A stretch of DNA of 64,000 nucleotides from Phalacrocorax aristotelis (lineage: Eukaryota > Chordata > Aves > Suliformes > Phalacrocoracidae), in contig NC_134281.1 of the NCBI RefSeq assembly GCF_949628215.1, positions 10,984,501 through 11,048,500 of the forward strand. Direction: 5' to 3'. Position 1 is the stretch's first letter, and every line of letters begins with the position of its first letter. Made by a program: the position numbers and the translations under genes. Positions 43,896-64,000 of this stretch are shown here, piece by piece. The notes under the pieces are model-generated. The model made no database searches. It saw nothing but the letters and a program-made list of their open reading frames with translations, and had not been told where the DNA came from.

Positions 43896-43917
43896 ACAAC
43901 CAAACCAACAACTTCAT
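43876..43917 (-). CDS. Intercistronic 13-codon micro-ORF between RPP14 and HTD2
   Basis: Directly after the RPP14 stop the sequence reads TGAATGAAG, so an ATG begins with no gap (43917). Its frame runs 13 codons ([13 protein letters not shown]) and stops at 43878-43876. It is out of frame with HTD2, overlaps the HTD2 M1 codon (43895), and ends one nucleotide before the HTD2 M8 codon (43874). Whether it is translated is unknown; it may tune reinitiation at HTD2. Confidence 0.35.
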   Translation of the reverse strand: MKLLVWLYEAEVV

Positions 43918-46317
43918 TCAGTCCAAGACTAGATCTCTACTGTTGCCAGATAACGCAAGAAGGAATGGAGATGCCTAGTTTGGGGGAAGAAAAAAAAAAA
44001 CCAAAACAACACAACAAACCATAAAGCAAGAAACAAACTAAAACATTAAAAAAAATCACCATCAAATGCATTCAAAGTTGAAAATACTTAAATTTCCCTT
44101 TTACATAGATTATTAAAAATTTAGAGCTATGCCGGAGCAGATTTTTGTTAAGCCATGGCTTCAGAGACAAAGAATCCTTAGAACTCATTTTATTAAGTGG
44201 TATCCTCTGGAAAAAAAAATAAGCTCTGGAAGTGAATATCCATGCGTGCATTTTTAAACAAGGTCAGTCAACAGTGACTCTTAGAAAGGGAAGAAATGGG
44301 GTATGGGAAGTAAAGGATTGGACCAAGGTGTGGGCCAAGAACAAAACTTTCCAGAAATTATTTTCTTGCACAGATATTAATGAGATCAAGACTGCTCGTT
44401 TGAATGAAACCATAAAGCAAGGAGACAGCCACCTCTGGCATGTTTTTCAAGATTTATTATGAGAATTGCTTACACTCAGGCCTACACACCTGCACTGAGA
44501 AGCATTTTAATCCCAAACCAAGATGTTTTTGCATCTAGGCCATCTTTCTATGAATCGGCAGTGAGCTCAGCTAGCCAGCCAACCTCAGAGTGTGAACTGA
44601 TACTTGGGGGAAGCCATCCAGCCCCACAGGGCTTTACCTGCAGCACTCGAAAGGCACACCTCCTGTTCTGGTAGAAGCCCATCAGTGTTAGAGCACTCCA
44701 CAGCTTGACAAGGCCACTAAGTAAAAAGAAAACAAAATATATTAATAAAATTTGGTTTTCTCAGTTTTCCTGCAGCATAAACATCCTGAATAAAAACATG
44801 TTACGTCAAGAGTAATGAAACCTTAACTGAGTTTAACAGCAGGTAGTTGCATCAATGAGTCCTAGTAGCAATACTCTGCCCTGAAGGGTTATTGCAATAA
44901 CTGTAGTCTCTTGTCCTTGACATAGAGATACACGTACTGTAACCTTTTCAAGTTCACCTTACCGGCCCTGTTCTTGTTTCCTCTCTGCCTTTAAGCACCT
45001 TCTTCCCCTAAATCACCTGCAGTTGTCTTCACCATTTAAATGCAGTAACCATTCCCATCTTTACTATAGAAAGAGATTTAAAGCCATACATTTCGATGGT
45101 GCTTAGCTCCTTTCAGACCATTCTGTTTTAAAGCAGGAATAATGTACTGATGCATGTAGGTTACCAAATCTTAGTGAAGTTTTATTTATTTTCTGCATAC
45201 ATACATCTGTAAGTTAGGCTTAATTCTTCAAAGACTGTTCTTAGCTTGAGAGTTCCATTTTCTTATGAAAAATATTTTCATGGCAGTATCTGAAGTGTGT
45301 GCCTACTGTACCTTACCTGCTAATAACTCTTAATATAGCAGACAGAGTTTTTTCCTCATATGTTAAGACATCAACAGGCAAAGCTGCTCCAACCTATGAA
45401 AAAATATGTTCTTTAACAAGTACAGTGGTTTATAAGCAAGTGAACTCACTACCAGCACGTGGCATCATTACAGGTATTACAGTTATGCTTGAATCTCACG
45501 AGTGCTTCAGCTACACCACCACTGGATTTTATCCAGCACCCTTCCACTCAGGGCTCTTCAGACAGAGGCCACTTTCAGTTCCACATTACTGCTCGAGAAA
45601 CAGGGACCCAGCAGCGACGCGACTTGCTTAAAGCCACACAGCAATACCATAAACACAGCAAGAACAGTCCTGCGGAATTCCCCATCCCAGAAGCTGTTCC
45701 CTTCCCACGGTTCTCCTTTTAAAACCTCACTACGGCGGAAGCATCAACACCCACATTCCTACAGCCAGATATGCTGCAGCCACTTGGCTACAGAAGCCAA
45801 GCCCAGACATACAACCACAGCATTATTAGGAACAAGTTACAGCGCGGGCTGGGGAGCAGGTAACGGGTTAACAGAGAGGCAGACCGGAGAGACCTGCCCT
45901 GCCCCGCATGCCCCCGCCTCCAGCCTGCCCACCCCGACCCTCGGCCCCGCTGTCCCCTCCCGCCCCGCGGCGGGCGGGCTGACCCGAAAGAGAACCGGCC
46001 GCTCCCACAAGGCGCTCCCGAGCCAAGCCGAGCCCAAGGCCGCGGGAAGAAGCGCGGCCCCGTCCCACCTCTCCGTGCAGCTCCCTCAGCGCTGACACCA
46101 CCAGCTGCTTGAACTGCGCGACACTGGGCCGGGCCCCGCCGTCCGGCAGCTCCCTGCGGGGAAGCAGAGCAGAGGGCAGGATGACGGGACGCCGCTGGGG
46201 CGCGGGGCGCGGCGCGTTGCGGCACACTCACAGGCGGACGCGCAGGTAGTGGTGCTCGGCCGCGGCCCGCAGCACCCGCCGCTCGAAGGCGGCGGCCGGC
46301 GGCTCAGCTCCCGCCAT
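43918..46317 (-). CDS. RPP14: Ribonuclease P/MRP protein subunit p14 (complete, five coding exons)
   Basis: Small Pop5/Rpp14-family subunit of nuclear RNase P and RNase MRP, which mature tRNA 5' ends and process pre-rRNA. Coding exons: 46232-46317, 46069-46153, 45317-45393, 44638-44716 and 43918-43974, all GT-AG, giving 127 codons plus TGA (human 124). Matching blocks are EHHYLRVRL, VAQFKQLVVSALRELHGEV, LPVDVLTYEEKTLSAILRV, SGLVKLWSALTLMG and SPFLLALSGNSRDLVLD at the C-terminus. The first two exons are GC-rich and lie in a CpG island; the rest are AT-richer. The start ATG sits in the island and agrees with the length of mammalian orthologues. The terminal exon continues into HTD2. Confidence 0.96.
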
Positions 46318-46470
46318 GCGCCCCACAGGCCCCGCGCCGCCGCGCGCCCCCGCCGAGCCAATGGGGCGGCGCGGAACCTCCCGGGCTCCTACGGCGGCCC
46401 GGGAGGGTCAGCTCCCCGCGGTCCGCCCCGGCGTCGCCATGGCAACCGAGGCCTGCCGAGGCGGGAAACC
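45880..46470 (-). promoter_or_regulatory. RPP14: CpG island promoter of RPP14/HTD2
   Basis: GC- and CpG-rich block covering RPP14 exons 1 and 2 and about 150 bp upstream. An inverted CCAAT box (CCAAT on the + strand, 46358-46362) lies about 41 bp upstream of the ATG, and an RFX-like X-box lies at 46433-46446. No TATA box. This one promoter would drive both RPP14 and HTD2. Confidence 0.8.
46433..46446. promoter_or_regulatory. RFX-type X-box (near-palindrome)
   Basis: The sequence GTCGCCATGGCAAC differs by one base from the perfect palindromic RFX site GTTGCCATGGCAAC. It lies about 116-130 bp upstream of the RPP14 start codon, inside the CpG island, a typical location for a functional RFX site. 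Binding is inferred from motif and position only. Confidence 0.6.
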
Positions 46471-46498
46471 TTTTCCGCGTGAGGAAGCCAACGAGTAG
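46439..46498 (+). other. Short divergent open frame in the RPP14 promoter
   Basis: A + strand ATG within the X-box, in good Kozak context (GCCATGG), opens a 19-codon frame ending in TAG (MATEACRGGKPFPREEANE). A possible splice donor, CGC|GTGAGG, lies inside it. It could be the first exon of a divergent transcript, but no downstream exon was found and it may be chance. Confidence 0.15.
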
Positions 46499-47427
46499 TC
46501 CTCGGGTCTGAAATTAATGTCTGTGAAGCTGCGGGAACAGATGGTGTTTGCGAGTGCTGCATGCTAGCTTTTACCTTCAGGAAGGCAAATATTGAATGCT
46601 CCCCAATAAACATGCTCTCAGAGAGGGACTAGCAGAGTCACACTTCCCTTTCCCCTTCAAAACAAATTATGTTGCTCCTGATGCAGTTCATGGTGGGGTG
46701 TGTTGTCTGGCACCATAACGCCAAGGGCACCGTGTTATCCTAGAAACTGTGTTGAGTACACACAACAAACAAATTTGAGAAGTACACAGAAGCATGTTTT
46801 TGCATCTCACAGGTCAAGACCCAGTTGAGGAGATAATACAATTTCAGTACCAGAATGAATGCTTATAGCTGATCTGAATATCGGAGTGAAATACATCCTT
46901 CAGAGAGAAACAGCAGAAAGGATGGAAGCATCTTTGATCTGCCAAAATAATGGAACATCATCCTCAGGATAAGAACTTGACAGAACCTTACTTCTTTAAA
47001 TAAGAATATTCACCCCATCAGGGTAGCACTGCAGTAGCCTAACACCCCTCCAGTGTGCTTGGGTTAGAGCCCAACTCACGGGACACCATTTGTATTTCCA
47101 TCAACCTGCTCAGTCTGTGCAAAGGAACTCCAGAGTTCAAGATGTTTTCTCTATTTGGCCCCAGGCTTTTTTCTCTGCCCCAGGGGGAGCCCGGCCTCCT
47201 GTATCACGGGCCCAACAGGCTTTGGCCTCAAGCCCGAGCATGCTGGCAGCCTACTGGAGTGTCAGGCTGTGAAGGACACATCTCCCTCTCTTCTACAGGC
47301 ACTGATCTGTTTTCATCTTCCTACTGCTGATGTAGCACAAAGCCTGGAGAGAGACTGTTTGCATCAGCTAAAGCCCTTGGTGATTTTAGAGGTATTCAGA
47401 AGAAAACAGCCACATATGTCACAAAAG

Positions 47428-47905
47428 CCTCCCCAAGAGGTTATCTAATCCACTCATGCCTCAGACAGATACTGTAAGCATTCAGCAGAGCTAGTTTACA
47501 ACCGTTAAAAAAAAAAGAAAAAAAAAACAAACCAAGATTTAGTGCTGGAAGATTCCACGCTCCCCCAAACAGTCTATTCCAGACAGATCTTTCCAATGCT
47601 TAATCAACAGTTTCCCTGCTGTGGCTTATGCCCCATATTAATAGGCCTGTCCTAATCACTGTGGGATCCTTGTTAAAATCTTTCATATATTTGAATATTC
47701 CCTGCCCCCTTTTCCCCAATCATCCTTTCCATAGAAAAAAATAAATCCCAGTTTTTCCCCTATCCTCCTGTAACATGTAACATTTTCTAGATTTTTATCC
47801 TGCTGCTGCCCTCTGGCCCTTTCAGGTGTCAAAATCTTGAGTTAAAGTGCCCAAAGCTGAAGTACTGCATTCTGGCAGAGGCTTTCTTATGATTAGCACC
47901 ACAAT
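47428..47905 (-). mobile_element. Ancient degraded CR1/L3-like LINE fragment
   Basis: Read on the + strand, phrases follow the order of a reversed CR1-type 3' region: GAGGTTATCTAATCCACTC, then TTCTAGATTTTTATCCTGCT, CCCTCTGGCCCTTTC, and GCCCAAAGCTGAAGTACTGC (compare the family wording gcccagaactg...cagtactcc). It is far more diverged than the 19.8 kb CR1 and has no open frame. An A-rich stretch interrupts it near 47505-47530. Family call rests on remembered consensus. Confidence 0.6.
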
Positions 47906-50497
47906 CCCCCACACACCCCCCAGACAAATTTGAAAACTGTAAATAAAATACTGTTTAGAAACAAAACTTCAGCAAAAGCAAATACTGGGTATTTGAACAG
48001 GCAATTTCATATGTACCAAAGTCATTTTCAAATTGTTAGTTAGGTTGAAAAAAGGCAGCTTGACACATAAAATGCAGCAGCTGTAGGTGTAGGCCAGCAA
48101 GAGACCTTCAGGAATATTGTGTTTCTCCTAGGAACTGAGAGCCAGTTAGCACAGTGCTCAAAGAGTAAATCAGTTCTACGATAATTTGGCAGACATATCA
48201 GAGCAGCCAGTTTTATTGGGAGCAACAGTATCGACAGAAATTGGTATTACTTTTAAGATATTAGTAAAATTTTATCACCAAACAGCAAAACTTGGTGGTC
48301 GGGTAACATATAAATCTTTTTGTTATTGCACCAGGGTGAGTTCTCTGTAAGGCTCTGATAACAGAAGCAACAGTACCTCGGGCACCCTGAGTAAATCACA
48401 TCAGCTGCTCTAACATCCACTCCTGATGTAAGCACTGGGGGAGGTTGTGTCAGCTGCAGTAAGTCAATAAAGAATACACACAGGATTGTACAGGAAGGCT
48501 GGACACACCATGTCAGTTTTTTATTAACCAAAAGTGATGCTGAACCCCAGAGTGGTTTAACTTGTTAAAACCACATGTTTATATGGCAAGTATTTTTCCT
48601 TCATGTTCAACACTATAGTGCAAGAATGAAACTTCGCAGCTGTTCATCCTTTGAGAATCAAGTACTAAATGTAAAATGAATTAAAAATAAGGGTCCCTCA
48701 ATGAATCAATTAAAAAAAACATTTAAATCAAAAGAACAGATCAATTTTAAGAACTGTCTTACGAAATTCTCCCAAGTGAAAGACCTTTAAAAGCACTTGG
48801 AGCCTTGAGGTAGCAACTTTATGCAGAATTTAATCCCCCTTCTGCCTCACAGAGCAGAGGAAAATTAGTAGCGCATTATTAGCTCCAGCCAGCTAAGCAG
48901 AGTTGAGTGTTCTCCTGTGAGGTTAGTGACTTTCTCTTGTGTCTTGAAATAGTAGTGTAGTGCTGCAGACCACCAGGAGGAAATCCACAAGGAAGGCCTC
49001 TTGAAATAAAATATATGGTTTGAAAAAGTTAAAATAATCAGCAATAACATCACAACAAATATTATCTGGAGTGAAAAAAACCAAAGTGTTTGTATTTTGG
49101 CAAGACTAGTTTACAAATACAGGTCAAGAACAAGAGTCCGCTTTCAGCCAACGGAAAAGAATGGAAGTGACATTCAAAGGGGTTTCGGTTTTTGCCCTCT
49201 GTGCAAAATTGCACTTTGCTTTTAAAGTTTTAAGTTTTGCACTTTTTTTCTAAAAGGAGAGCACTTTTGCCCTTTTTTGTTCTTTCACATTGTGAAACCT
49301 GTGCTGTGACATTAAACAGAAATACCACATGCCAGGATATTTGACCACTGAAAGCTCCTCTCACTGACTTCACAACAATCACAAGCAGGGGATCACAAAC
49401 AGGAGACTCTTTTCCTCTAAGTCTCAAAGACACTATCCTCTTTGCCCACTTTGCTGCTGAGTTCTTTTATTAAAAACTAGATCTCTCTCTACTGCCAATT
49501 TCACAGACTCCACAGCAGACTTCCTGAACACTGAGCAGTAACAATGAAAAACCTGGGCTTGCCCTCCACAACAATAGCGATGAACAGTCCTAGTGAAAAG
49601 GAACGAGCTGAGACACAGTGACATGGGCAGATCGTTCCAAACAGGCGCCTCACTTCACTCCCTGATCTTGGTATCACCACTCACATGCTTTCGGACTTTG
49701 CTCATTGCTTATGCTTTAACCAGATACCTGGCAATGTTGAGTGTATTTTACTACAAGCTTCTCTCACTATCTTCATGCTCCAAAATTGTACAGAACAGGT
49801 CACCAGACCAAACTAATCAGGCACATTGCAAATTATAGCTTTTAATTAGACAAGCCTTCTTACAGGCTCATTCCCTTCCAGCTCAAGGTCAGGTTGCCTC
49901 TTTACACCACAGCATGGTGTCACACAGATCCTGGATACAGGATGGCATTGCCCAGTATGCCTTTGCTTCAGGGAGTCTAGGGAAAGGTTAAACTTCTGAA
50001 CTTCTTGCTCACATGGGATCCCAATCTCTTGAATTTTTGTTTTCATAATTTCCTTCGACTTCTAGAAGCCATCAAATCCTCCCTTCCGGGCAGAATTACC
50101 TTAAGAATCCAACATCAGTCTTGCCTGTTTTTTTGGTTAAGCTTCAGAACAACTGCCAATGTTTGCATATACTAAGGTATACAGTCCTGTCCTGCAGAGA
50201 ACCAAAGACTGTAAGAACCAGAATCCACCTGTAAGGCAGCCCAACCTGCCAGGTTCCTCTGGATAAAGGAGAGGATATTCCACCTGGGATCAATAAAGGC
50301 CAGCTGATGATTATTCACAGCAAGTCCCTCTAGCTCACCTGACAGTTTGGGCAGCACAGAAACTCATACTGTTTTGATGACCAGTTTATATCTGGTTTTC
50401 AGGACAGTCACAAGCTGGCTTCAAAAAGATTTTCATCTTGCAGCCCAAAGTATGTTAAAGTTCTACCTGTTACCAATGCAAGGACCTGATAAGCCTG

Positions 50498-50612
50498 TTT
50501 TTTCTTTTTTTTTGGTCTTGTTTTTTGATTGTTGGTTTGTTTTAGTTTGTTGGGGTTTTTGTTTGTTTTGGGTTTGGGGGGTTTTTGTTTGGTTTTTTTT
50601 ATTCTGTAATCA
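50498..50612 (+). repeat. T/G-rich low-complexity tract
   Basis: Long run of T with interspersed G clusters (TTGGGGTTTTTG, TTTGGGGGG). If PRKAR2A transcription extends this far, it would be an A/C-rich stretch of that 3' UTR. It has no unit repeat. Confidence 0.6.
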
Positions 50613-52324
50613 AAAGAATGATTTTGTCTTTGGTGTTAAACCTTGGAAGCATGAATGAAGTACCTGCTGCTTCTTTGGCTGTAATTTACAACAAAAACCC
50701 AGCCAAGTAAAGCAAGGGAAATTCACTGTTCTAAAATACATGCAGCTAGAATAGCCACTAGACATCACAACCAGGACTTTAATAATATGGAAACACCTAG
50801 TTCAGTGGTGTCTATTACAAATTATTTGCATTATATAAAATATTACTCCAATTACAGTAACTGGACAACAGCCATTCAAACTTATCAAGTTTCCATCTTA
50901 CTCATATTGCAGAAACTGGGAGGAGCTCATCCATTTAGGGAAAATAAATTGTCCAGAAATCAACTTAGAGTTGCAGCTAAGCATCTTGTGCCTTAGAGAA
51001 ATGTCCACTGTGATAACTAGAAGCAGGAATTCAATATTAGCATCCTTCTATTCTTGCTCACGTGGCCATGAATAAAAAGAACAGGTTCTGTTACACTAGC
51101 ATCCACAATTAAAGTTTTATAACCCCATAACACACCAGTAAGTTTTGCATGAGCTGCAGAAGAATGCAAATTCAAAGGGTCACTAGATTTATTACCTACA
51201 AATTCAATGTCTTAATATAAATATTCTGTTTGTACACCATAAAAATGTCCTCCTTATAGTCTGATTCTTATTTAGATAATACTCTGATAAAAATCTCAGC
51301 AGTATGCCAATTAAGGTCATTAAAGCTATAGTAATAGAATCTACCTAATAAATGCTGCAAATTTAACAGGTATTTTAGATACAAGATTAGCTTAGTAACC
51401 ACCTAAACCAAAAAGACTCCTCAAACACACCAACTGCCTAGTTAGCAAAGACATTTGCTTTACAAAGTCAAATGTTGCCAACTTCTGAAAAGTTTAGCAA
51501 ATCAATGTGGTATTTGGAAGCATCCAAGTGTCTAATGAAGTTAGAATACTGTGAAATGTTAGGACAGGGGGAAAGCTCCTGTAAACAAGTACAGAAGTAG
51601 TCTTCATTTAAATTACAAAACATTCACCTCCTTAAAAAGCTTTAAAACTGACCCAGTCAACAACAGCGCCCTGGGAAATCTAGCAGTATAAAGGATCTCT
51701 GTAGGCAAGAGAAGGTCATATATTGTGATCTCACCACCATAAAAGGTACTCACTGTCAGGAACAAGGAGCATATTTGGGGAGATGACAATTATGACAACT
51801 TTAGGCCATTTGATCTGAACCACTGCACTTATTTTGGGCAGCACAGAATAAAACAATTTTCTTTGCTGCTCAGAAAACATTTAAAATATACTAATGCTTC
51901 ATTTTCTGCATTTTGTTGCTAAGCAGACTCTCCCATGTCCCCAGCTTGGTTTACTTGGTTTAAAGAGCTATAATACCTGCTGCTTTCAGCAGGTGGAAGA
52001 AAAATTCAGTGTCACCTTATTAATTGGCTCCATTGATATTTTAAGTTCAAACCCAGATGCTACAATTAAAAGCAAATTTGACATTGTGTAAGGAACCCAT
52101 CAGATGAAGATAAGCCTGTAAAAGGCTCATATTCCACAGGTTGCCTCTTCTGCAGAACAGGCAACCGCCCCCTACAGAATCTGATCTAAAAAATTATCCC
52201 AACAGTAACACCAGAAGGAAGGAGGCTTCTGTATCTTGCACACTTTGGGTTTCGTATCAGGCACTTGAACTGTTGGACAGATGCCATTCTGAACCAAGTA
52301 AGTGAACATAGGGTTAGAATCATC

Positions 52325-52330
52325 TTTAAT
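52325..52330 (-). terminator. Candidate proximal poly(A) signal for PRKAR2A (ATTAAA)
   Basis: The + strand TTTAAT is ATTAAA on the gene strand, about 206 nt after the PRKAR2A stop. An AATAAA at 51188-51193 on the same strand is the next canonical hexamer and would give a 3' UTR of about 1.35 kb. Which is used cannot be told here. Confidence 0.35.
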
Positions 52331-52535
52331 CTAGGTCTAATAATGAAGTATCAGCAGCAAAGTGGAGGCAGGGAGTGAGCAATCCATCTGTGCTGAGACT
52401 TGTTTATGGTTTCTAAAATGCCCAAGAAGACAGCAGCAGTAACTGTTCCGTAGTGTCCGTTTTCCGTGTGAGTTGTGTTGCTGATAGGAGGCTTTTCTGT
52501 GTCTTGAACTAAGAAGGCATTGAGGTACCCTGTGC

Positions 52536-62587
<10,052 letters not shown>

Positions 62588-64000
62588 CTGGAAAACAATG
62601 GAATAGATGTTTTTTATTAGACAACATACCAGTACAAAACATAAAAACAGCTTTTTGCTGTTATACAAATAGTCCTCTTATTGCTGGGTGAGATGGAACA
62701 TGCTTTACTGAGATTCCAATTGCCTCATACTAAGGTGGTTCCACCTATACTATTTTCACAATAATTCTCTCTTAATAAAGCATTTCACTCCTGACAGATC
62801 TGGGCAGGATCTACTTGGTTTCCTCTGCATAGTATTTTGACATTGCCATTTTAAGTGTTCTGGCCAGGGTGATAAGTAGTTTCACATCTTTAACCGTATT
62901 TGTCTTTTCACAGCATGTGTGCTATCCAGCGAGGCCTCTTTAGAGTGAGTTGGATCCATCTGTACCTGTTTTCTGCAGTACCTTTGGGATACATGCGATC
63001 CCGCTGCTCACCTGCTCCTATTGTTGTGCCTCAACTCCAGTTTAAGGGTATGTCTATGTCATAAGCCTGAGATGCAACTGTAGCTGGTATCTGCATATGC
63101 CTGTGCTAGATTCAAACTATCCAGCTCTTGTACGGACAAACAGGGATGCCGTAGAAGCAAAAAAAAAAAAAAAAAAAAAATCACAGAAAGGGTCTGTCTT
63201 TACATACCTAAGATACTGAGTGAGTTTTGCAGTGCAAACTGACCAGTCGTCTTATGAGCAGCACATACTGATGATCCTCAGGCTGGACGATTTAAAGCTA
63301 GTTCAGGAATGTTACACGTGCCACATCTTTACACTGTAGCACAGAGATCTCCAGAGGCAACCATTTTCACCTGGGATTTGTCTAATAGCTTCCTTATGAC
63401 CAAAACTTTTATCACTCAGTTGAACTTCACACCATGCTGCAGCTCTGAGCACACTGACAGTTGAACCAACCAATTTTATCACCTTTTCCATGGAGGTGTG
63501 ACTACTGAAGAATGCAGGTTACAGCATGTTGATGTTTGAACTTGAAGAGCATCTCTTTGACTCACAAAGCTCTGTGTGCTGAGGTGACACAGGAAGATGC
63601 ACAAGCTTAGGAAACACGGGTAAGTAACTTCCAGCAGTTTTGCAGAACATTACGGGTTCCACTCTAGTCACACTGACTTCAAATTAAAGCAGCAGACCTA
63701 AAAGGTTTTTAGTTCTTTTTTCTTTTTTCATTATAGTTCACCTGTAGAAACAGGAAAGCTCTAAAACTGATGACATCTAGCCAGGATCTCTGAACAGAAA
63801 GTGTTCAAGAACCAGAAGCCTCCTTGCACTTTGTTCATAGGGAATTGTAACCTGTTTAGACTGGATGAGGAGCATCCTGCTCTCTAGATGTACTCTTCCT
63901 ACATTATAATGAAGTTAAGTGAACAGTATCCCAGAATTTACTAAGAATCAGAAGACTAGTCTGATGAAGATGCAGGTACAAGTCCAGCGAGTCAAAGCTC
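62588..64000. other. PRKAR2A intron running off the window
   Basis: No exon of PRKAR2A was found in this stretch; the upstream exons encoding the segment before the CNB-A cassette must lie past the right edge. It contains a 22-base A-run at 63159-63180 and no recognisable transposon. Confidence 0.6.
63159..63180. repeat. Poly(A) tract
   Basis: Run of 22 A in the PRKAR2A intron at the window edge. It may be a simple repeat or the tail of an unrecognised retroposon. Confidence 0.85.

Larger units (their letters stand above)
46500..52535. other. Gene-poor spacer between RPP14 and PRKAR2A
   Basis: About 6 kb with no recognised gene. It contains a decayed CR1-like fragment (47.43-47.90 kb), a T/G-rich tract (50.50-50.61 kb) and - strand poly(A) hexamers for PRKAR2A (52325-52330, 51188-51193 and farther ones at 49467, 48520 and 48212). 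Part of it is likely PRKAR2A 3' UTR. Confidence 0.5.

Noticed and set aside
45502-46231. Open frames of 110-197 codons on both strands around the RPP14 promoter
   Set aside because: They overlap verified RPP14 exons in other frames and arise from GC-rich, stop-poor sequence.

Overview
The window is vertebrate nuclear DNA, most likely from a bird. It holds compact multi-exon genes with GT-AG introns, CpG-island promoters, and one well-preserved chicken-repeat-1 (CR1) LINE plus older CR1-type scraps. Every protein call comes from translating exons and comparing them with family members remembered from human; no database search was run.

Layout, left to right. (1) 233-2133, + strand: the last four coding exons of PDHB, the pyruvate dehydrogenase E1 beta subunit; its 5' part lies outside the window. 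(2) 4176-40948, - strand: all 18 coding exons of PXK, a PX-domain pseudokinase-like protein of 577 aa with a C-terminal WH2 motif. PDHB and PXK converge tail to tail. PXK introns hold the CR1 LINE (about 19.8-21.05 kb), a probable ancient amniote repeat (about 28 kb) and a few unexplained open frames. (3) 43368-46317, - strand: RPP14 (RNase P/MRP subunit, five coding exons) and HTD2 (mitochondrial hotdog-fold 3-hydroxyacyl-thioester dehydratase). HTD2 sits in the RPP14 terminal exon, 22 nt after the RPP14 stop, the bicistronic arrangement known from other vertebrates. (4) 46.5-52.5 kb: no recognisable gene; a decayed CR1-like fragment at about 47.4-47.9 kb and possible PRKAR2A 3' UTR. (5) 52536-62587, - strand: the last six coding exons of PRKAR2A, the type II-alpha regulatory subunit of cAMP-dependent protein kinase; its 5' exons lie beyond the right edge.

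The block PDHB-PXK-RPP14/HTD2 matches human 3p14.3. PRKAR2A, which in human is about 10 Mb away at 3p21.3, is the neighbour here, so a rearrangement separates the two lineages. PDHB and HTD2 both act in mitochondria (pyruvate oxidation and type II fatty-acid synthesis); PXK acts in endosomal trafficking; PRKAR2A in cAMP signalling. They are not otherwise a functional cluster.

The items most worth a second look are the RPP14/HTD2 intercistronic junction with an out-of-frame 13-codon ORF ending 1 nt before an in-frame HTD2 AUG, a near-perfect RFX X-box in the RPP14 CpG island, a NAGNAG tandem acceptor in PXK, a 99-codon protein-like open frame in a PXK intron, and an 11-bp G-rich minisatellite in a PRKAR2A intron. 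I found no convincing wholly new system.
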